From Acidimicrobiia bacterium (lineage in GTDB: Bacteria; Actinomycetota; Acidimicrobiia; Spongiisociales; UBA11373), in NCBI GenBank assembly GCA_040902765.1, contig JBBDWO010000014.1, positions 1 through 64,000 of the forward strand: a DNA stretch of 64,000 nucleotides, written 5' to 3'. Shown here in pieces: positions 17,127 through 28,486 of the stretch. The notes under the pieces are model-generated. The model had not been told where the DNA came from. It saw nothing but the letters and a program-made list of their open reading frames with translations, and searched no databases. Each line of letters starts with the position of its first letter. The stretch's first letter is position 1. The translations under genes and the position numbers were made by a program.

Positions 17127-17132
17127 ATCCTA
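17127..17132 (-). promoter_or_regulatory. Leaderless -10 hexamer (TAGGAT) of menF
   Basis: It ends 8 nt before the ATG at 17118 on the minus strand. Confidence 0.45.
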
Positions 17133-17167
17133 AACCCGGCAGGTCCCGACCATTCCCCCGGCGCCGG

Positions 17168-17173
17168 TAGCCT
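17168..17173 (+). promoter_or_regulatory. Leaderless -10 hexamer (TAGCCT) of the hydrolase gene
   Basis: It lies 6 nt before the ATG at 17180 but only 3 nt before the GTG at 17177, so it favours the ATG. Confidence 0.5.
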
Positions 17174-17179
17174 GCCGTG

Positions 17180-18016
17180 ATGGTCCCGACCGTCGCCTCC
17201 GGCGGCATCGAACTCGCGGTGAGCGACCAGCGCAGCGACCTTCCCGGCGTCCTCGTCTTCGTCCATGCCACCGGCTTCTGCAAGGAGACCTGGGGCCCCG
17301 TCACGACCCACCTGAGCGAGCTCCCGTCGATCGCCATCGACCAGCGCGGGCACGGCGGTTCGACGGTCGACGAGCCTCCCTTCGACTGGTGGGACCTCGG
17401 GCGCGACGTCCTGGCGGTGCTCGATGCCTTTGCCATCACCCGACCCACCATCGGTGTCGGCCACTCGTCGGGAGCGGCCGCTCTCGCCATGGCTGAGTTG
17501 CTGCGACCAGGGACGTTCGATCACCTGGTCCTCATCGAGCCGATCACGTTTCCCGGGCCTTACGGTCCCGGCGACGACCATCCTTTGGCCAGGGGAGCCC
17601 GAAGGCGCCAGGCCACCTTCGCTTCGCTCGACGATGCGGAACAGCGCTTCCGAGGGCGGGGGCCGTTCAGCCGATGGACGGACGACGCCCTGAGCGCCTA
17701 CCTGCGGTTTGGCACCGTCCCGACCGCCGACGGCGGCCGCCGACTGGCATGCCCGCCCGACACCGAGGCCGAGTTCTACCGGGCGGCCACCACCCACGCC
17801 GCGTGGGAACGGCTCCCCGAGATCGCGTGCCCGATCACCCTCGTCGTCGGCGAGGACTCCGACAGCCACCCTCTCGATTTCGTGGAACGGCTCGCCGCCC
17901 GCTTCCAGGACTGCCGGACCACCGTGGTGCCTGGTGCCACCCATTTCGTCCCGATGGAGAAGCCAGAAGAAGTCGCGAAACTCGTCGCGAGCGTGTTCAA
18001 GGGGACGGGCGGATAG
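17180..18016 (+). CDS. Alpha/beta hydrolase, possible MenH-like step
   Basis: A 278-residue alpha/beta-hydrolase. It shows the oxyanion-hole VHATGFCKETW segment, the IDQRGHGGS block, the nucleophile elbow GHSSG (Ser about 96), an acid region VVGEDSDSHP and the catalytic His in GATHFVPMEKPEE. The position beside menF, menD, menA, menB and menE suggests the SHCHC synthase (MenH) reaction, but sequence alone does not separate MenH from general esterases, so no gene symbol is given. The stop is followed by a second, diverged copy of the last 19 codons (18047-18137), evidence of a past recombination at this gene end. Confidence 0.8.
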   Translation: MVPTVASGGIELAVSDQRSDLPGVLVFVHATGFCKETWGPVTTHLSELPSIAIDQRGHGGSTVDEPPFDWWDLGRDVLAVLDAFAITRPTIGVGHSSGAAALAMAELLRPGTFDHLVLIEPITFPGPYGPGDDHPLARGARRRQATFASLDDAEQRFRGRGPFSRWTDDALSAYLRFGTVPTADGGRRLACPPDTEAEFYRAATTHAAWERLPEIACPITLVVGEDSDSHPLDFVERLAARFQDCRTTVVPGATHFVPMEKPEEVAKLVASVFKGTGG

Positions 18017-18137
18017 GCGGACGCTCAACGCTTAACGCTCAACGCAGGAGAAACCGGAAGAAGTGGCGGAGATCATCGCGAGAGTGTTCAAGGAGACGAG
18101 CGGATAGGCGGACGCTCAACGCTTAACGCTCAACGCA
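17956..18137. repeat. 91-bp tandem duplication of the hydrolase 3' end
   Basis: Copy A (17956-18046) covers the last codons, the stop and 30 bp beyond; copy B (18047-18137) follows without a gap. The coding part differs at about ten positions, yet copy B still encodes GEKPEEVAEIIARVFKETSG-stop against MEKPEEVAKLVASVFKGTGG-stop. The 3' untranslated part is identical and contains the heptamers CTCAACG, CTTAACG, CTCAACG. Copy B looks like the end of a homologous gene rather than a recent slippage product. Confidence 0.85.
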
Positions 18138-18179
18138 AGAGAGACAGGCTTTGCGTTAAGCGTTGAGCGTTAAGCGTTC
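18118..18179. terminator. Hairpin between convergent genes
   Basis: The arm AACGCTTAACGCTCAACGC (18118-18136) is repeated in inverted orientation within 18155-18179, just before the stop of the CBS-BON gene. Both arms are built from 7-bp units. The structure is well placed as a bidirectional terminator for the hydrolase and CBS-BON genes. Confidence 0.5.
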
Positions 18180-18853
18180 TACGAAACCAGTGGCGGATAC
18201 CGCTTGCCGATCCGCTCGTCGTCGACTTCGAACTCGAGCTTGCTCTCCACCCTGACCACGCCGGCAACCCTCTTCGTCAGCTCCTCGAACAGGTGAGCCT
18301 CGATTCGGTTCTCGAGGCGACCGCTCAGGGTGACGATGCCGTCGTTCACATCGACCCCGATCGCGTCGCGGTCGAGGAAGAGCAGCCGTACGGCCACGTC
18401 CTCACGGATCTCGTCCTCGATCACCTCGTCGGGCTTGGTGAAGGCGTTGACGATGTCCGCCCGGCTGATCACACCCATGAGCGCACCGTCTCCGTCGACC
18501 ACAGGGAGTCGCTTGATGTTGCGCTTGGCCATCACCCGAGCCGCTTCACTGATCGTGGCCTCGGCGGCGATGCTGTGGACCTTGGTCGTCATGACGTCGG
18601 ACACTTTCTCTACCTCGTGCTCACCGTCGCCCCCGCCGAAGAGTGCCTGGAGGAGCGACAGCCGGTAGGGCTGCTCCCGGTCTGCTTCCCGGCGGAGGTA
18701 GTCGCCCTCGGTCACGATCCCGACGAGCTTGCCGCCGTCGAGCACGGGGAGCCCACTCACCTGGTTGTCAATCATGAGACGCGCCGCCTCCTTGAGGCTG
18801 GCGTCGGGCGTGGTGGTGACCGGATCGGTTGTCATCAGGTCGAGGACGTTCAT
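18179..18853 (-). CDS. CBS-pair plus BON domain protein
   Basis: A 224-residue cytoplasmic protein with two CBS domains (about 7-58 and 82-135) and a C-terminal BON domain (about 145-212, VAVRLLFLDRDAIGVDVNDG then IVTLSGRLENRIEAHLFEE). The opening MNVLDLMTTDPVTTTPDASL is typical of CBS proteins. CBS pairs bind adenine nucleotides; BON domains bind phospholipids or other proteins. GGAGGAG lies 8 nt before the ATG. It is the last gene of a run with the response regulator and Usp (3-bp gap). The mycobacterial DosR regulon also contains CBS-domain and Usp proteins, so a hypoxia or stasis role is plausible. Confidence 0.9.
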   Translation of the reverse strand: MNVLDLMTTDPVTTTPDASLKEAARLMIDNQVSGLPVLDGGKLVGIVTEGDYLRREADREQPYRLSLLQALFGGGDGEHEVEKVSDVMTTKVHSIAAEATISEAARVMAKRNIKRLPVVDGDGALMGVISRADIVNAFTKPDEVIEDEIREDVAVRLLFLDRDAIGVDVNDGIVTLSGRLENRIEAHLFEELTKRVAGVVRVESKLEFEVDDERIGKRYPPLVS

Positions 18854-18855
18854 GG

Positions 18856-19290
18856 TCAGTGCTCCTCCTGGGAACGAACGACGAGGACGTCACAGGGAGC
18901 ATTGTTCACGATCCGGTGGCTGGTGCTCCCGAGCACCATCGAAGCTATCGGACCGCGACCCCGGGTGCCGACCACGATGAGGTCGGCTCCTGAAGTGCTG
19001 GCATAGTCGCTGAGTGCGTCGGGCGGATAGCCGTCGAGGTCGACGCGGCTAACGGGCACCTTCGCCTCCCCGAGCACGGAATCGAGGCCGGCCCACACGG
19101 ACCGCCGCTGCCCGGCGACGATGTCCTCCATGTTCAGGGGGACCCCGCCCATGGCGGCGAGCACCGTGGCGGGTATGTAGGCGGCGTGCGCCACCTCCAG
19201 TTCCGCGTCGAGTTGCTCGGCGAGCCGCAGCGCGCGCCGAATCGTGTGCTTGCTCATGTCGCTTTCGTCTACGCCTACGAGGATCTTCAT
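18856..19290 (-). CDS. Universal stress protein (UspA family)
   Basis: A 144-residue single-domain Usp. The N-terminal MKILVGVDESDMSKHTIRRA strand and the ATP-binding loop GTRGRGPIASMVLGSTSHRI (G-2X-G-9X-G-S/T) are intact, so it is an ATP-binding type. ATG at 19290 is preferred: AGAGGAG lies 8 nt upstream and the codon overlaps the response-regulator stop in ATGA. A GTG nine bases earlier lies closer to the ribosome site. Co-transcription with the regulator and CBS-BON gene is very likely. Confidence 0.93.
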   Translation of the reverse strand: MKILVGVDESDMSKHTIRRALRLAEQLDAELEVAHAAYIPATVLAAMGGVPLNMEDIVAGQRRSVWAGLDSVLGEAKVPVSRVDLDGYPPDALSDYASTSGADLIVVGTRGRGPIASMVLGSTSHRIVNNAPCDVLVVRSQEEH

Positions 19291-19964
19291 GTCGGCCACT
19301 CCTCTGGTGGGTATCGGTGGACTCGTTCCGCGTCGAGACGCGCCGCGTAGGCGGCTGCCTCGCTGCGACGGCCCATGTCCATTTTGGCGAGCAGGTTCGA
19401 AACGTAGTTCTTCACGGTCTTCTCGGCGAGGAACATCGCATCGGCGATCTGGCGGTTGGTCATACCCTCGGCGATGTGGTCGAGGATCTTGCGTTCCTGC
19501 GGTGACAGCCTCGCAAGCAGCGGATCCTCGCCGCTCTCACCCCGCAGCCTGATGAACGCCCGCTCGGTGGTCTCGGCATCGAGGAGGGACTCACCGCGGC
19601 CGACGCGACGGATGCTGTCGAGCAGGTCGACACCCTTGATCTGCTTGAGCACGTACCCGGAGGCTCCGGCCATGATCGAGGAGAACAGAGCCTCGTCGTC
19701 GGCGAAGGACGTGAGCATGAGCACCCGGGTCTCGGGCCAGCGGGCCCGAATCTCACGACACGCCTCGATCCCGGTCCCATCGGGAAGTCGTACATCGAGT
19801 ACGACAACGTCGGGCGTATCGAATCCGACGCGCCGGATCGCCTCGTCGACCGTTCCGGCCTCGCCGACCACCTCGAGATCCGCCTCCGCCTCGATGAGCG
19901 TCTTGAGGCCCTGTCGGACCACCTCGTGGTCATCGACCAATTGAATCCGGAGTGCTGAGACCAT
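19287..19964 (-). CDS. NarL/DevR-family response regulator
   Basis: A 225-residue regulator: receiver domain at 5-125 with acidic pocket Asp11/Asp12, phospho-acceptor Asp57 (VVLDVRLPDG) and Lys near 107, and a LuxR-type HTH at about 150-210 (LSPQERKILDHIAEGMTNRQ then IADAMFLAEKTVKNYVSNLL). The HTH closely resembles DevR/DosR. A hydrophilic tail (DAERVHRYPPEEWPT) follows. The gene heads the run with Usp and CBS-BON and is divergent from a GAF histidine kinase, its likely partner. The start is set by TAGCGT 7 nt upstream. The open frame upstream of 19964 overlaps the kinase promoter and is ignored. Confidence 0.94.
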   Translation of the reverse strand: MVSALRIQLVDDHEVVRQGLKTLIEAEADLEVVGEAGTVDEAIRRVGFDTPDVVVLDVRLPDGTGIEACREIRARWPETRVLMLTSFADDEALFSSIMAGASGYVLKQIKGVDLLDSIRRVGRGESLLDAETTERAFIRLRGESGEDPLLARLSPQERKILDHIAEGMTNRQIADAMFLAEKTVKNYVSNLLAKMDMGRRSEAAAYAARLDAERVHRYPPEEWPT

Positions 19965-19971
19965 GGATCGC

Positions 19972-19977
19972 ACGCTA
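19972..19977 (-). promoter_or_regulatory. Leaderless -10 hexamer (TAGCGT) of the response regulator
   Basis: It ends 7 nt before the ATG at 19964. With the kinase hexamer at 20043 it defines a 91-bp divergent control region. Confidence 0.5.
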
Positions 19978-20042
19978 CAGGAGGAGGTGCCGCGCCACCC
20001 CTGCCGAAGGTCCCTTTTCTCCGACCCGTTGCGACCGGGCCG

Positions 20043-20048
20043 TAAACT
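20043..20048 (+). promoter_or_regulatory. Leaderless -10 hexamer (TAAACT) of the sensor kinase
   Basis: It ends 7 nt before the GTG at 20056 and supports that start over an in-frame ATG at 19963, which would overlap the divergent regulator start. Confidence 0.5.
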
Positions 20049-20055
20049 CGCTGTC

Positions 20056-21180
20056 GTGAAACGCCTCGGGCCGCAGCGCATGCGAGATCTCGTCGAGGCC
20101 GCCGCCACGGTCGCCGGGCAGGCGGACCTCGCCGCTCTCCTTCGCGCCAGCGTGGCGACGGCGATGGACCTGACCGGAGCCCGCTACGGGGCCCTCGGTG
20201 TCATCGGTGACCAGGGCGGTCTCAGCGAGTTCGTCCATCGCGGCATCGCGCCAAAGGTCGTCGTCGAGATCGGCGACCCACCCAAGGGCCACGGTGTGCT
20301 CGGCACCATCACCCGGTTGGGGCAGACGGTCCGCCTCGACGACATCGCCGACCACCCGGACTCGGTCGGCTTCCCGGAGAACCACCCGCCGATGAAGGCG
20401 TTCCTCGGCGTGCCGGTTCGCGCCGGCGAGACCGTGTTCGGCAATCTGTATCTGACCGAGAAGGACGGCGGCTTCAGCGAGTCCGATGAGGCCCTCGTCG
20501 AGTTCCTCGCGGTCACCGCCGGGGCGGCCGTCTCCACCCTCCGCCTCCAGGAGCGCCTCCGCAGGGTCGCCCTGCAAGAAGACCGGGAGCGAATCGCCCG
20601 CGACCTCCACGACTCACTGATCCAGGACCTGTTCGCCGTCGGGCTGAGCCTCCAGTCGTCCCTCGCCCAGCTCGAGAGCGACCCGGAAGCGGTGCGAGAT
20701 CGGATCGACTCCGCGATGGACCAACTCGACGCGGCGATCGGATCCCTCCGGCGATTCATCTTTGACCTGCGGCCCCCACGCTGGGCCAGACGCGATCTCG
20801 AGGCCGACATACGCCTTCTGGTGGCCGATCTGTCACGCCCGCACCGGGTGGCCGTCGAGGTCGACATCGACCCGGCGGCGGCGGCCGTCGACGCGGAGAC
20901 CACGGGACACCTCGTCGCCATCGTGCGCGAGGCGCTCAGCAACGCGCTCCGCCATGCCCGCGCCCGCCGGATCACGATCCGCGTGTCGGCCGAGCCCGAT
21001 CGCGTCGTCGCCGCGATCGCGGACGACGGTGAGGGCTTCGACGCGTCGGCGGCCCGAGGTGGGCTCGGCCTGGGCAACATCGCCCGTCGCGCCGCCGAGG
21101 CAGGGGGCCGACACACCGTCGAGTCGAGTCCCGGCTCCGGGACCACCGTCCGGGTCGAGATGCCCCGAAGCCGCCCTTAG
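20056..21180 (+). CDS. GAF-domain sensor histidine kinase, DevS/DosT-like
   Basis: A 374-residue kinase: one GAF domain at about 22-165, HisKA_3 dimerisation at about 168-235 with phospho-acceptor His185 (ERIARDLHDSLIQDL), and HATPase_c at about 275-372 (REALSNALRHARA, DDGEGFD, GGLGLGNIARRA). The GAF segment MKAFLGVPVRAGETVFGNLY resembles the first GAF of mycobacterial DevS/DosT, which binds heme and senses oxygen or redox. Whether this one binds heme is not shown. It lacks the second GAF of DevS. Its stop lies at the edge of the tandem palindromes at 21176. Confidence 0.92.
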   Translation: MKRLGPQRMRDLVEAAATVAGQADLAALLRASVATAMDLTGARYGALGVIGDQGGLSEFVHRGIAPKVVVEIGDPPKGHGVLGTITRLGQTVRLDDIADHPDSVGFPENHPPMKAFLGVPVRAGETVFGNLYLTEKDGGFSESDEALVEFLAVTAGAAVSTLRLQERLRRVALQEDRERIARDLHDSLIQDLFAVGLSLQSSLAQLESDPEAVRDRIDSAMDQLDAAIGSLRRFIFDLRPPRWARRDLEADIRLLVADLSRPHRVAVEVDIDPAAAAVDAETTGHLVAIVREALSNALRHARARRITIRVSAEPDRVVAAIADDGEGFDASAARGGLGLGNIARRAAEAGGRHTVESSPGSGTTVRVEMPRSRP

Positions 21181-21369
21181 AGCGCGCGCAAATAGGCTCG
21201 CCCTGGGATAAGGTTTCTGCTTGCGACAAGCAGGAACCTCATCGGACCCGCGACCTATTTGCGCGCGCTCTTAGGGGGTGAGCGAATAGGCTCGCCCCGG
21301 GGATCAGGTTTCGGCTTGCCACAAGCCGAAACCTGATGAAGCCAGCGACCTATTCGCTCACCCCCTTAG
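21176..21369. repeat. Two tandem nested palindromes of 94-95 bp
   Basis: Each unit begins with CTTAG (21176, 21270 and a closing copy at 21365). Unit 1 has outer arms AGAGCGCGCGCAAATAGG / CCTATTTGCGCGCGCTCT (21179-21196, 21254-21271) and an inner stem 21211-21223 / 21227-21239. Unit 2 has outer arms AGGGGGTGAGCGAATAGG / CCTATTCGCTCACCCCCT (21273-21290, 21349-21366) and a perfect inner stem 21303-21318 / 21322-21337 with a CCA loop. The arms differ between units but stay complementary within each. The spacers CTCGCCC and GCGACC are conserved. Confidence 0.92.
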
Positions 21370-21417
21370 GACTTTCGACCCTCGCCTCCGCGGCGCCGGG
21401 TACGCGAGACTGACACC

Positions 21418-24026
<2,609 letters not shown>

Positions 24027-24030
<4 letters not shown>

Positions 24031-26750
24031 CGGGACACTCGCTCTGATGCCGGCAGGTCGCGGCGAGCCGGAAGCCACGACGAAGCCACCGCACGGACCC
24101 GCACGCGGGCGTCCACCACACGCAGCCCGCTTCCCGGCCCGAGCACCTTGACCGGGTTGAGGTCCATCTCGGCGATCTCGGGTACGTCCTCGATCAGCTG
24201 ACTGAGGCGCAGCAGCATCTCGCCAAGGGCGACGACGTCTCCGGCCTCGCCACCGCGATAGCCCTCGAGGATCCGGGCTGACTTGACCTCGGCGATCATC
24301 TCAGTGGCATCCACATCGGTGATCGGATGGATGCGGAAGGCGACGTCGCCGATCAACTCGACGAAGACACCACCGAGCCCGAAGGCGAGGAGCGGGCCAA
24401 ACGATGGATCCTCGGTCATGCCGACGATGACCTCGTGACCTCCGGGAACGAACTCCTGGATGAGGGCACCGTCGGCGGCGGCGACCACACCGGTCACCTG
24501 TCGATATGCCGCCGCCACCTCGTCGGCTCCCTCCACACCGAGCACGATCCCTCCGACATCGCTCTTGTGGAGCGCACTCGGCGCCAACACCTTCACCGCC
24601 ACCGGTCCGCCGATCTCCTCAGCGCGGGCGACCGCATCGGTTTCCGACGCCGCCACCGCGGCTCGCGCCCGGTGGATGCCGTAGGCGTCCAGCAGCGCAT
24701 CGGCTTCGGGCGGGTCGAGCCACACGCCGTCGTCGCCGTCGCGCTGGAGAGCCCCCGCCACCACCGCCCGAGCAGCGTCCGGGTCCACGTCGTCGAAGCG
24801 CACGAGTTCTCCCTCGGGCCTGGCTCGCCAGGCCGCGTACCGATGGGCCTTGGCCAGGGCACGCGCTGCCGGCTCAGGGAACGGGTAAACCGGCACACGG
24901 GTCGAGGCCTCCCCGGGGCGCGGCATCGAGTCGACATCGGCTTCCATGTACACCGCCAGGACGGTCTTGCCCCCGGCCCCGGCGGCGACCGCCTCGTCCA
25001 CGGCCTTCTGCACCGGACCCAACCCACCGGGCGTGGTGGGGATGAAGACCACGATGACCGAGTCGACCTCGTCGGACTCGAGCAGTACCCGCACCGTCTG
25101 TCGGTACTCCTCCGGCCCGGCCGAGGCGATCATGTCGACCGGGTTGCGAACCGCGGCGTCGTCGGAAAGCGGTTCGCGCAGTCTCGCCTGGAGTTCCTCG
25201 GAGAACTCGGGTACCTCGAGACCCTCGCTCGACAGCATGTCGACGCCCAGAATCGCGGGACCTCCGGCATTGGTGATCAGACCCACCCGGGCTCCGGCCG
25301 GCAACGGCTGGTTGGCCAGAAGGGCTGTGACATCGAAGAGTTCGGCCATCGTCTCGGTACGGATGACACCCGCCTGCCTGAACAGCGCTGCCACCGCCAC
25401 CTCGACGCTGGCGAGGGCACCCGTGTGACTGCTCGCCGCCCGGGCGCCGGCGAGCGTCCGCCCTGACTTCACGGCGACGATCGGCTTGGTCCTGGCGATC
25501 CGACGGGCGATACGAGCGAACCGGCGCGGGTTCCCGAACGATTCGAGGTAGAGCACGATCACATCGGTGGCCGGGTCTCCCTCCCAGTACAGGAGCAGAT
25601 CGTTGGCGCTGACGTCCGCCTTGTTGCCGACCGACACGAACGTCGAGATCCCGATGTCCAACCGCCTCGCCTGGTCCAGGATGGCGATGCCCAGGGCCCC
25701 CGACTGACTCGACATGCCGACGTTGCCCTGCGGCGGGAACGTTGGAGCGAAGGTCACATCGAGGCGCACCGCCGGATCGGTGTTCAGCAGCCCCATGCAG
25801 TTCGGGCCGACCATTCGCATACCGGCGTCGCGAACGATCCGCAGCAGTTCCCGTTCGCGTTCTCCGCCCTTCTGGCCGGTCTCGCTGAACCCCGCCGAGA
25901 TGACCACGAGCCCCCGCACGCCCTTGGTGGCACACTCACGGACCACGTCGAGGACATGGGCAGCCGGGACGACGATGACGGCGAGATCGACGGGATCGGG
26001 GATGTCGAGCACCGAGGCATACGCCTTGATAGATCCCACCGAGGTCGCATTGGGGTTGACCGGATAGACGGTGCCCGAGAAGCCCCCGCGCACCAGGTTG
26101 CGCAGCAACCGACCCCCGATCGATCGCTCCGAACGGCTGGCACCGACGATGGCGACGCCGTTCGGATAGAAGATCGGCATCAGCGAGGCGGCCACGGCCA
26201 GCTGCTCACGCTCACCCGACCGCCGCACCACCTCGCCGGTGAGCTCGACGGGGAACTCGACCCGGTACACCCCTTCGTCGAGGTCCCGGGTCATGTGGAA
26301 ACCCGAGTTGCGGAACACCCGCATCATGGCGTAGTTGTCCCGGCGCACGAAGGCGCGAAAGGCGGTGATGCCCATACCGGCGGCGTAGGCGGAGAGGTGC
26401 ATGAGCAGTTGGGTTCCGATGCCGCGACCCTGATGGTCATCCTCGATCGCCACAGCAACCTCAGCGGCTCCCGGTGCATCGGAGGCGACGTCGTACCGTC
26501 CCACGCCGACCACAGCACCGCCCACGTCGACCACGAAGGTCATCGACTGCTCGTAATCGACCTCAGTGAGCGCGACGGCGGGGCGGTCGCCGAGCAGTTG
26601 CCGCATCCGGTCGTCGGCGCCATCGGTACCCAGCCGTGTCAGCAGGGCAGCGAGCGATCCGGTATCGTCCGGCCGGACCGGGCGTATGTGCGCCAGACCG
26701 CCGTCGCGCAATACGACATGGAACTCGTGGCCTGCCGGAGTGGGGACCAT
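24027..26750 (-). CDS. GNAT acetyltransferase fused to ADP-forming acyl-CoA synthetase
   Basis: A 907-residue fusion. An N-terminal GNAT domain (about 10-175; GRGIGTQLLMHLSAYAAGMG) is followed by a CoA-binding domain (about 215-345; VAIVGASRSERSIGGRLLRN), a succinyl-CoA-ligase-like domain (about 350-660; GNVGMSSQSGALGIAILDQA, YLESFGNPRRFARIA) and an ATP-grasp domain (about 690-905; GPVAVKVLAPSALHKSDVGG). This is the Pat/AcdA-type layout in which NDP-forming acetate-CoA ligases are joined to a protein acetyltransferase. It could convert acyl-CoA to acid plus ATP, or acetylate lysines, or be a non-catalytic regulator; residues cannot settle this. ATG at 26750 precedes the first beta strand; only a weak -10 (GACAAT) lies upstream. 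Confidence 0.9.
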
Positions 26751-26848
26751 GAGGCTGATTGTCGCAGACGGTGGCTGGGCGTGATCACGCGCGACCCGGT
26801 CGCGGGAAACCGACGCCGAGGGGCTTGAGCGTGGGGAGTGATCTGCCG

Positions 26849-28483
26849 ATGGATGACAAGGAGCGACGTCAGCCGACGTCGTCCGGCACGATGACAACCA
26901 CCAACGCCGACCAGACTGCCTTCCAGCGGGTGGCGCACGAGTTGCGCACGCCGCTCACCTCCGTGCTCGGCCTGCTCAGCCTGCTCGAAGACGGTTCGCT
27001 CCGGATCGACGACGACGAGGCCCGAGAACTGGCTTCGCTCGGTAGACAAGAAGCCGAGCAGATGCTCGACCTCGTCGACGGCCTGGTGGTGGGCGCCAAG
27101 ATCGCCCGCGGCGCCCTCGACCCGACGATCGAGGCGATCGACCTCCAGGCACTCACGCACGAGGTGCTACGACGATTCCCCGACGTGGCATCCCGGACCT
27201 TCATCCCCATCGACCGCACGGCGGTGGCTCACTCCGACGGTCGATTGGTCAGGCAGATCCTCACCAATCTGTTCCAGAACGTCCAACGCTACGCCCCCGA
27301 CGGCGCGGTCGAAGTTCGGTTCGAGCACGACGGCGACGCCGTCACCGTGCACGTGTCCGACAGCGGTCCCGGCATCGCCGCTGCCGACGCCGAGCGCGTG
27401 TTCTCCGACCCGGGCCCGTCGCCGGGCCTCGGTGTCGGACTCGGCCTGAGCCGCGACCTGGCCCGCCTGCTCCAGGGTGACCTGGTGGTCGCCGCCGAGC
27501 CGCTCGGGACGGGAGCCACGCTCAGCCTGACCCTCCCACGGTCGCGCTCGGAGGCAACCCCCATCCGAAACGAGGAACGGCAGAGTGGAGCCGTCACACT
27601 GCCCGCTGGCCCCCAGATGCTCGTCGCGGTCACCCACCTGCTCACCGAGCGCGACCTCGATCGGATGGTGGCCGGGATCCACCGGATCCTGTCCGAGCAT
27701 CTGGACGCCGAGTCGGGTCGCCTGTTGGTCAGGGACCGCAACGGCGAGATCCAATTCGCCGGCGGCCGGGGACATGGTGCAGAAGCGCCCGCCCCGACCA
27801 CCGCGCTCACCCGACGCGTGCTCGACCGCGGTGAGCCCGAACTGATCAGCGACCTGGAGAACGCCGACCTCGACTGGTACCTCCAGTTGGGGAGTCCCGT
27901 CGGCCTCTTCCTGCCGATCCACGGGCCGGACGACGAGGACACCGTCATCGGCCTGCTCGCCGTCGGACTCGCCGAGGACACGCTGTCACCCCGAGCCCTC
28001 GAGATCGCCACCGCCATGGCTCGCCTCGCCGGACTCGCCCTGGAGCGGGCGCGCCTCAGCGCCGATGCCGACTACGAGCGTCGGCTCCGATCGAGTGTGC
28101 TGGAGGCACTACCGATCGCGGTGTCGGTGTTCACCGGCGACCCGCCCCGGGTCGTAGACATGAACAGACGGGAACGACAGCTGCTCGGCATCGAACACAA
28201 TGATCAGCGGCCGTCCAACCTTGCGGTCAGCCAGAGAACCTTCGACGTACGGTTCGCCGACGGCACGCCACTCGACCTGACGAACTCGCCGGTGGCGAAG
28301 ACGATCGCCTCGGGAGAGTCGACCGGACCGTTCTTCGTCAGAGTGACGCGGGCCGACGGATCTCAGGTGCTGACCCGCACCTACTGCGCCCCGTTCTTCG
28401 ACAAGCACGGCTGCGTCATCGGCGCCGCGGTGACCGCCGAGGAGGTCGACGAGAGCGAAGCTGGCCCCGCCACGTCGATCTAG
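26849..28483 (+). CDS. Histidine kinase with the kinase core first and GAF/PAS domains last
   Basis: A 544-residue kinase with unusual order. The HisKA H-box is at the very start (QRVAHELRTPLTSVLGLL, His30), followed by HATPase_c (LTNLFQNVQRYAP, VSDSGPGIAAADAERVFSD, GLGVGLGLSRDLARLL) up to about residue 230. A GAF-like domain spans about 245-390 (MLVAVTHLLTERDLDRMVAG; LGSPVGLFLPIHGPD) and a PAS-like domain about 400-535 (LEALPIAVSVFTGDPPRVVD). Most kinases place sensing domains before the core. No transmembrane segment or linked response regulator is seen. ATG at 26849 is a compromise; GGGGAG lies about 11 nt upstream and the frame is open to 26759. Confidence 0.85.
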   Translation: MDDKERRQPTSSGTMTTTNADQTAFQRVAHELRTPLTSVLGLLSLLEDGSLRIDDDEARELASLGRQEAEQMLDLVDGLVVGAKIARGALDPTIEAIDLQALTHEVLRRFPDVASRTFIPIDRTAVAHSDGRLVRQILTNLFQNVQRYAPDGAVEVRFEHDGDAVTVHVSDSGPGIAAADAERVFSDPGPSPGLGVGLGLSRDLARLLQGDLVVAAEPLGTGATLSLTLPRSRSEATPIRNEERQSGAVTLPAGPQMLVAVTHLLTERDLDRMVAGIHRILSEHLDAESGRLLVRDRNGEIQFAGGRGHGAEAPAPTTALTRRVLDRGEPELISDLENADLDWYLQLGSPVGLFLPIHGPDDEDTVIGLLAVGLAEDTLSPRALEIATAMARLAGLALERARLSADADYERRLRSSVLEALPIAVSVFTGDPPRVVDMNRRERQLLGIEHNDQRPSNLAVSQRTFDVRFADGTPLDLTNSPVAKTIASGESTGPFFVRVTRADGSQVLTRTYCAPFFDKHGCVIGAAVTAEEVDESEAGPATSI

Positions 28484-28486
28484 CCG

